NCBI GenBank assembly: GCA_005888925.1
Contig: VBCP01000262.1
Span: 1 to 18,276, forward strand
DNA: 18,276 nucleotides
Source of the DNA: Betaproteobacteria bacterium
Lineage (GTDB): Bacteria; Pseudomonadota; Gammaproteobacteria; Burkholderiales; SG8-39
Direction of reading: 5' to 3'
Shown here: one piece after another, positions 13,906 through 18,276 of the stretch
Layout: the number at the start of each line of letters is the position of its first letter
Position numbering within the stretch: the first letter of the stretch is position 1
Program-made: the position numbers and the translations under genes
The notes under the pieces: generated by a model
Database searches by the model: none
The model's input: only the letters and a program-made list of their open reading frames with translations
What the model was told of the DNA's origin: nothing

Positions 13906-15152
13906 CAGTGCGCCACCGCGGCCGCGCCGTGCTCGTCGATCAGCGCGCCGGTGGTGAAGCGCTCGAGCGCGAAGGGCTTCGCGAGCGGATGCGCTTCGCC
14001 TTTGGCGAGCGTCCAGGCGAAGACGTGGCCCGAGCCGGGCGTGGCCTTGAAGCCGCCCGTGCCCCAGCCGCCATTGATGTACAGGTCCTGGACAGGGAGG
14101 GCACCGATAATCGGCGAAGCGTCGGGACACACATCCACGATGCCGCCCCAGCTCCGCATCATGCGCAGGCGGCTGAAGATCGGGAAAAGCTCGAGGCAGG
14201 CTGCCATCTGGTGCTCGATGACGTGGAATGAGCCGCGCTGCGCATAGGAGTTGTAGCCGTCGATGCCGGCGCCCATCACGAGCTCGCCCTTGTCGGACTG
14301 GCTCACGTAGACGTGCACCGCGTTCGACATCACGACGCAGTTGTGCACCGGCTTCACCGGCTCGGAAACGAGCGCCTGCAGCGGATGGCTCTGCAGCGGC
14401 AGGCGCACGCCCGCCATGGCGGCGAGCACCGAGTTGTGTCCGGCGGCGACGATGCCGACGCGCCCGGCGCCGATCGTGCCTTTGGACGTCTGGACGCCGC
14501 GCACGCGGCCGCCGGCGATATCGAAGCCGGTGACCTCGCAGCCCTGGATGATGTCGACGCCGAGCGCATCCGCCGCGCGCGCGTAGCCCCACGCAACCGC
14601 GTCGTGGCGCGCGACGCCGGCGCGGCGCTGCAGGGTCGCGCCCAGCACTGGATAGCGCACGTCTGGCGAGATGTTCACGATCGGGCAGAAATCTTTAACC
14701 TGCTTGGCGTCGAGCCATTCCGCGTCGATGCCGTTCAGGCGATTGGCATGCACGCGGCGCACCGCTTCGCGCACGTCGCCCGGCGTGTGCGCGAGGTTGA
14801 GGACGCCGCGCTGGCTCAGCATGACGTTGAGGTTCAGCTCCTCCGACAGCGTCTCGAAGAGCTGCAGGGCGTGCTCGTAGATCGCCGCGCTCTCGTCCCA
14901 CAGGTAGTTCGAGCGCACGATGGTGGTGTTGCGCCCGGTGTTGCCGCCGCCGAGCCAGCCGCGCTCGAGCACTGCCACGTTCCTTATGCCGTGCTCCTTC
15001 GCGAGGTAATAGGCCGTGGCGAGGCCGTGGCCACCACCGCCGATTACTATTACGTCGTAGGAGGGCTTGGGCTCGGGGAAGCGCCAGAACGGCGGCCATT
15101 CCTCGTGGCCGGTAAAAGCATTGCGCAGAAGCGAGAACGCCGAGAAACGCAT
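13905..15152 (-). CDS. soxB: Sarcosine oxidase beta subunit
   Basis: Beta subunit of heterotetrameric sarcosine oxidase, 415 residues, a normal length. It binds FAD and carries the sarcosine oxidation site. The dinucleotide-binding motif is DVIVIGGGGHGLATAYYL (33-50). The region ARHDAVAWGYAR contains His183, matching the histidine that covalently holds FMN at the alpha/beta interface in characterised enzymes. Further landmarks are the N-terminal FTGHEEWPPFWR, TIVRSNYLWDESA (77-89), MRSWGGIVDVCPDASPIIG and NGGWGTGGFKATPGSGH. It starts 9 bases after the LysR stop without a clear ribosome binding site, so it is probably co-transcribed with the regulator gene. No glyA or folate-enzyme gene, often found beside sox genes, is in the window. 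Confidence 0.95.
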   Translation of the reverse strand: MRFSAFSLLRNAFTGHEEWPPFWRFPEPKPSYDVIVIGGGGHGLATAYYLAKEHGIRNVAVLERGWLGGGNTGRNTTIVRSNYLWDESAAIYEHALQLFETLSEELNLNVMLSQRGVLNLAHTPGDVREAVRRVHANRLNGIDAEWLDAKQVKDFCPIVNISPDVRYPVLGATLQRRAGVARHDAVAWGYARAADALGVDIIQGCEVTGFDIAGGRVRGVQTSKGTIGAGRVGIVAAGHNSVLAAMAGVRLPLQSHPLQALVSEPVKPVHNCVVMSNAVHVYVSQSDKGELVMGAGIDGYNSYAQRGSFHVIEHQMAACLELFPIFSRLRMMRSWGGIVDVCPDASPIIGALPVQDLYINGGWGTGGFKATPGSGHVFAWTLAKGEAHPLAKPFALERFTTGALIDEHGAAAVAH

Positions 15153-15161
15153 GGCGCGCGA

Positions 15162-16064
15162 TTATTGCGCAGCGAGATCGCTCGCGCGCGTGAGCTCCTG
15201 GATCATCTGCGAAAGCGTGCGCAGCCCCGGGCCCGGCGCATCGCGCCGATAAGCGACCGCGAGCCGGTGCGCCGGGATCTTCGGCGCCACGGCGAGCGCG
15301 CGCAGCGCGCCGCTGCGGATTTCCTTCCGCAGGATCGCGATCGGCAACAGGCTGATGCCGGCGCCTTCGAGCGCGAGCCGCGTCATGATCACCAGGCTGT
15401 TGCAGGTGTGGATGCGCACCGGCTGCACGCCGGCGGCGGCGAACCAGCCGGTGATGCTGGTATAGAGATTCGAGGGGTTCGGATTGGTGATGATCGGCAC
15501 CGCGGCCAGGTCCGCGGGCTTGAGGGTGCCTTTGCCGAGCGCGAGCTTCGGCGATGCGACCCATCGCAGCTCATGGTCGACCAGCGGTTCCACGGTCACC
15601 AGTGGCCCGGGCGCGGGCGCCGTGAGGACCGCGATGTCGAGGTCGCCGGCGTGCAGCGACTCGTTGAGCAGCACGCTGAAATCGACGCGGATCTCCGCGC
15701 GGACCTGGGGAAAGCGCTGCTCGATGCGCCGCATCAGCTCGGGCAGGCACACCATCGCAAAGCTGTCGGCGACGCCGATGCGGATCGGCCCGCGCAGCTC
15801 CTCGGCGCCGGTGAAGCGGCCGGCGAGCTGCTCGCAAGCATCGATCACCTGCTCGGCCTGCGCCGCGAGCTCGCGTCCCAGCGGCGTGGGCTTCGCGCGG
15901 TAGCTGCCTTTCATGAAGAGCTTGCCGCCCGCCGCGGCCTCCAGCTCCCGGATACGCACCGACACCGCCGGCTGCGTCAGGTTGAGGCGCGTCGCCGCGG
16001 CGCGGAAGCTGCCCAGGCGCACCACCCAGTGCAGGGCTTCGAGCTGAGCCAGGCTGAACTGCAT
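15162..16064 (-). CDS. LysR-family transcriptional regulator
   Basis: LysR-type regulator, 300 residues. The N-terminal winged helix-turn-helix is clear (SLAQLEALHWVVRLGSFRAA, then LNLTQPAVSVRIRELE, residues ~4-42), followed by the linker and the effector-binding half from about residue 90 (GPIRIGVADSFAMVCLPEL, then DLDIAVLTAP). It is unusual in being the first gene of the operon it probably controls: soxB follows after 9 bases in the same direction, while the hyuA-like gene diverges across 72 bases. Control of both directions is the natural inference. The ligand could be a pathway compound such as sarcosine or N-methylhydantoin (inferred). No Shine-Dalgarno sequence precedes ATG 16064, and a TAAAAT box sits only 6 bases upstream, so the mRNA may be leaderless. 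Confidence 0.93.
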   Translation of the reverse strand: MQFSLAQLEALHWVVRLGSFRAAATRLNLTQPAVSVRIRELEAAAGGKLFMKGSYRAKPTPLGRELAAQAEQVIDACEQLAGRFTGAEELRGPIRIGVADSFAMVCLPELMRRIEQRFPQVRAEIRVDFSVLLNESLHAGDLDIAVLTAPAPGPLVTVEPLVDHELRWVASPKLALGKGTLKPADLAAVPIITNPNPSNLYTSITGWFAAAGVQPVRIHTCNSLVIMTRLALEGAGISLLPIAILRKEIRSGALRALAVAPKIPAHRLAVAYRRDAPGPGLRTLSQMIQELTRASDLAAQ

Positions 16065-16136
16065 AATGGAATTTTATCGGGTTCGCTCAAAATATTTCAC
16101 TCGGCTTACGGTCCGCCCAGTGAAATACTCGCGCGC
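16065..16136 (+). promoter_or_regulatory. Divergent lysR/hyuA control region with inverted repeat
   Basis: This 72-base gap is the only spacer between the LysR gene and the divergent hyuA-like gene. It is the most A/T-rich stretch nearby. TATTTCACT (16093-16101) and AGTGAAATA (16119-16127) form a perfect 9-bp inverted repeat with 17 bases between. A second small dyad ATAA (16063-16066) with TTAT (16074-16077), fitting a T-N11-A pattern, overlaps the LysR start and would suit autoregulation. On the minus strand TAAAAT (16076-16071) is a candidate -10 box. The larger repeat could be a regulator operator, or an mRNA hairpin ending 9 bases before the hyuA start. Confidence 0.6.
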
Positions 16137-18206
16137 GTGACGCGCTACGTCCTCGGCTGCGACATCGGCGGCACCTTCACCGACATCGTCCTGCGCGGCG
16201 CGGGCACGGTGCGCACGCTAAAGGTCTCGTCCACGCCCGACGACTACAGCCGCGCCATCCTTGCCGCCGTGCGCGAGATCCGCGACGTCTTCGGCATCGC
16301 GCCGGGCGCGATCGACGCGGTGGTGCACGCGACCACGGTCGCGACCAACACGATCCTCGAGCACAAGGGCGCGAAGACCGCGCTCGTCACCACCGAGGGC
16401 TTCCGCGACGTGCTCGAGATGCGGCGCCTGCGCATCCCGGTGATGTACGACCTGCAATACGACAAGCCGGCGCCGCTCGTGCCGCGGCGGCTGCGCTTCG
16501 AGCTGCCGGAACGCATGGGCCCGCGGGGCGAGGTCAAAAAACCGCTGGACGAGCAGCAGGCGAGGCTCGTGGCCAAGCGCCTGCTCGAAGAAGGCGTCGA
16601 GTCTGTCGCGATCTGCCTGCTGCATTCCTACGCCAACGCGGCGCACGAGCAGCGCGCGGCCGAGCTGGTGCGCGAGCAGCTGAACGGCAAGGCCTACATC
16701 AGCCTGTCGTCGGACATCCTGCCCGAGATCCGCGAATACGAGCGCACCAGCACCGCGGTGGTGAACGCCTACATCGGGCCGATCGTGCGCCACTACGTTT
16801 CTTCGCTGTCCACCCAACTGAAAAGTGCTGGCGTCACCGGCCCCTTGCACATCATGCAGTCGAACGGCGGCACGATGTCCGCGGCTGCGGCGGCGCAGAA
16901 GCCCGCGTTCCTGGTCGAATCGGGTCCCGCCGCCGGCGTCATCGCCTGCGCCGACATCGCGCGCTCGGCGGGCCTGGGCAACGTGATCTCGTTCGACATG
17001 GGCGGCACGACGGCAAAGGCGGCGATCGTCGAGGACGGCGAGCCCGCGCGCACCACCGAGTACGAGGTTGGCGCCGGCATCAACGTCAGCTCCAAATTAG
17101 TCAAAGGCGGCGGCTACGCGATCAAGCTGCCCTTCATCGACATCTCCGAGATCGGCGCGGGCGGCGGCAGCATCGTCTCGCTCGACGCCGCCGGCTCGAT
17201 CAAGGTCGGGCCGCAGAGCGCCGGCGCCGTGCCGGGACCGGCGTGCTACGGGCTGGGCGGCAAGCAGCCGACCTTCACGGACGCGGCGGTCGTGCTTGGC
17301 TATCTCAATCCCGAGTACCTGGTCGGGGGCAAGCTGCGCATCGACGCGCGCCTGTCGCGCGAGGCCATCGAGCGCAAGGTCGCCACGCCGCTCAAGCTGG
17401 ACCCCTTGCGTGCCGCCTATGGCATCTATGCCATCGCCGTCGCGACCATGACGCGCGCCGTGAAGGCGGTATCCACCTATCGCGGCCGCGACCCGCGCGA
17501 CTTCGCACTCGTCGCCTTCGGCGGCAACGGTCCCGTCGTTGCCGTGGCCATCGCGCGCGAGCTCGAGATGCGCCGCGTGCTGATCCCGCCGGCGCCCGGC
17601 GTCTTCAGCGCCGCCGGCTTGCTCTTCTCCAACGTCGAGCACACGCAGCAGCGCTCGGTGTTCCAGCGCACTTCCGGCGTCGAGGCGCAGCGTCTGGCAC
17701 AGCTTTTCCGGGAGTTGGAAAAAGAAGTGCGCGGCGAAATGCGCAAGGAAGGCATCGCCGATGCCCGCGTTAGCGTGAAGCGCCTCGCCGATCTGCGCTA
17801 CACCGGCCAGGCCTTTGAGCTCACCGTGCCGGCGGAAACGGTGGACCTCGCCGCCATCGAAGGCGCCTTCCACGCCGAGCACAAGCGCACCTACGGCCAC
17901 GCCTCCGAAGGCGATCCGGTCGACCTCATCAACATCCGCGTCATCGCCTCCGCCGCGCCGCAGAGCAAGGAAGGCTTCGCCGAGCACCTTAAAGACGCGC
18001 AAGTGGCAACGCCGGCGCAGGGACGGCGCCAAGCCTACTTCGGCGGGAAATTGATCGAGATCCCGGTGCTGGGCCGCGCGGCGCTCGCGACGCGCATGCA
18101 AGGCCCGCTCATCGTGGAAGAGTTCGACGCCACCTGCGTCGTGCCGCCGGGGGCGAGCGCCGAGCTGGACGCGCATGGCAATATCGTGATCGACGCCGGG
18201 GAATGA
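16137..18206 (+). CDS. Hydantoinase/oxoprolinase family protein, subunit A (N-methylhydantoinase-like)
   Basis: ATP-using amidohydrolase subunit of the HyuA/oxoprolinase/acetone carboxylase family, 689 residues from GTG 16137. The frame is open for 1.8 kb upstream, but that part is antisense to soxB and the LysR gene; GTG 16137 places the phosphate-binding YVLGCDIGGTFTDIV right at the N-terminus, as usual. Other landmarks are HATTVATNTILEHKGAKTAL (~64-83), DILPEIREYERTSTAVVNAY (193-212), IMQSNGGTM (~239-247), the second actin-fold phosphate loop FDMGGTTAKAAIV (286-298), GAGGGSIV (~340-347), VGPQSAGAVPGPACYG and FGGNGP (461-466). No ribosome binding site is seen. It overlaps the hyuB-like gene. 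With sarcosine oxidase divergent from it, N-methylhydantoin is an attractive substrate, but 5-oxoproline or another hydantoin is possible. Confidence 0.93.
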   Translation: MTRYVLGCDIGGTFTDIVLRGAGTVRTLKVSSTPDDYSRAILAAVREIRDVFGIAPGAIDAVVHATTVATNTILEHKGAKTALVTTEGFRDVLEMRRLRIPVMYDLQYDKPAPLVPRRLRFELPERMGPRGEVKKPLDEQQARLVAKRLLEEGVESVAICLLHSYANAAHEQRAAELVREQLNGKAYISLSSDILPEIREYERTSTAVVNAYIGPIVRHYVSSLSTQLKSAGVTGPLHIMQSNGGTMSAAAAAQKPAFLVESGPAAGVIACADIARSAGLGNVISFDMGGTTAKAAIVEDGEPARTTEYEVGAGINVSSKLVKGGGYAIKLPFIDISEIGAGGGSIVSLDAAGSIKVGPQSAGAVPGPACYGLGGKQPTFTDAAVVLGYLNPEYLVGGKLRIDARLSREAIERKVATPLKLDPLRAAYGIYAIAVATMTRAVKAVSTYRGRDPRDFALVAFGGNGPVVAVAIARELEMRRVLIPPAPGVFSAAGLLFSNVEHTQQRSVFQRTSGVEAQRLAQLFRELEKEVRGEMRKEGIADARVSVKRLADLRYTGQAFELTVPAETVDLAAIEGAFHAEHKRTYGHASEGDPVDLINIRVIASAAPQSKEGFAEHLKDAQVATPAQGRRQAYFGGKLIEIPVLGRAALATRMQGPLIVEEFDATCVVPPGASAELDAHGNIVIDAGE

Positions 18207-18276
18207 TGGATCCCATCACGCTGGAGGTGATCAAGAACGCGCTCTCGTCGATCGCCGACGAGATGGCGCTGGTCCT
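18203..18276 (+). CDS. Hydantoinase B/oxoprolinase family protein, subunit B, partial start
   Basis: Only about 24 codons are present before the right edge. The peptide DPITLEVIKNALSSIADEMA is the standard N-terminus of the HyuB family, partner of the preceding HyuA. Two adjacent in-frame ATGs (18203 and 18206) are possible starts; the first overlaps the hyuA stop as ATGA. The pair should form one ATP-dependent hydantoin or oxoproline hydrolase. Confidence 0.88.
   Translation, partial: MMDPITLEVIKNALSSIADEMALV

Noticed and set aside
14313..16136. A long N-terminal extension of the hyuA-like protein (frame open from 14313)
   Set aside because: The extension is antisense to soxB and the LysR gene and has no family resemblance; the true protein begins at GTG 16137, right before the GGTFTD motif.
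16121..16141. A tiny leader peptide (GTG, five codons, TGA) overlapping the hyuA start
   Set aside because: GTG AAA TAC TCG CGC GCG TGA is an open stretch, but it has no ribosome binding site and is short enough to be chance.

Overview
The window is a GC-rich, almost fully coding piece of a bacterial chromosome. It looks like a betaproteobacterium of the Burkholderiales type. Three Bug-type (TTT) receptors lie in the first 5 kb, the sarcosine oxidase operon is of the proteobacterial kind, and DUF3182 and DUF2520 proteins are present. The species cannot be named from the sequence. There is no RNA gene, CRISPR array, complete insertion sequence or gene-free stretch over about 105 bases.

Layout: (1) 1-5107, minus strand: a tightly packed run read right to left. 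It holds a TTT receptor, a molybdenum hydroxylase catalytic subunit, a second TTT receptor and a third TTT receptor that runs off the left edge. No TctA/TctB membrane proteins and no FeS or FAD hydroxylase subunits are visible. (2) 5154-6984, plus strand: a DUF3182 (ATP-grasp-like) protein overlapping an alpha/beta hydrolase. (3) 7090-10581, plus strand: a TRAP-type receptor with a strong ribosome binding site and a candidate promoter, then a class II aldolase, a Rossmann/DUF2520 protein and a small secreted ClpP-fold protein, with overlaps or minimal spacing. (4) 16064-10578, minus strand: a LysR regulator followed by soxB, soxD, soxA and soxG, a heterotetrameric sarcosine oxidase whose genes are joined by 1-4 base stop/start overlaps. 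(5) 16137-18276, plus strand and divergent from the LysR gene: hyuA-like and the first codons of hyuB-like, an ATP-dependent hydantoinase/oxoprolinase pair.

How they may work together: regions 4 and 5 share a 72-base divergent control region with a perfect 9-bp inverted repeat. An ATP-dependent N-methylhydantoinase feeding N-carbamoylsarcosine, then sarcosine, to sarcosine oxidase would form part of the known creatinine/N-methylhydantoin route. This is an inference from gene order. Regions 1 to 3 look like uptake-plus-catabolism cassettes in which periplasmic receptors sit beside an oxidising or cleaving enzyme without their own membrane permease.

The most notable anomalies are a short REP-like palindrome inside the soxG reading frame, a SoxA that appears shortened at several internal places, a TTT receptor lacking 14 residues that its two neighbours have, an apparently stand-alone molybdenum hydroxylase large subunit, and a DUF2520 gene with no ordinary start codon at the expected place.
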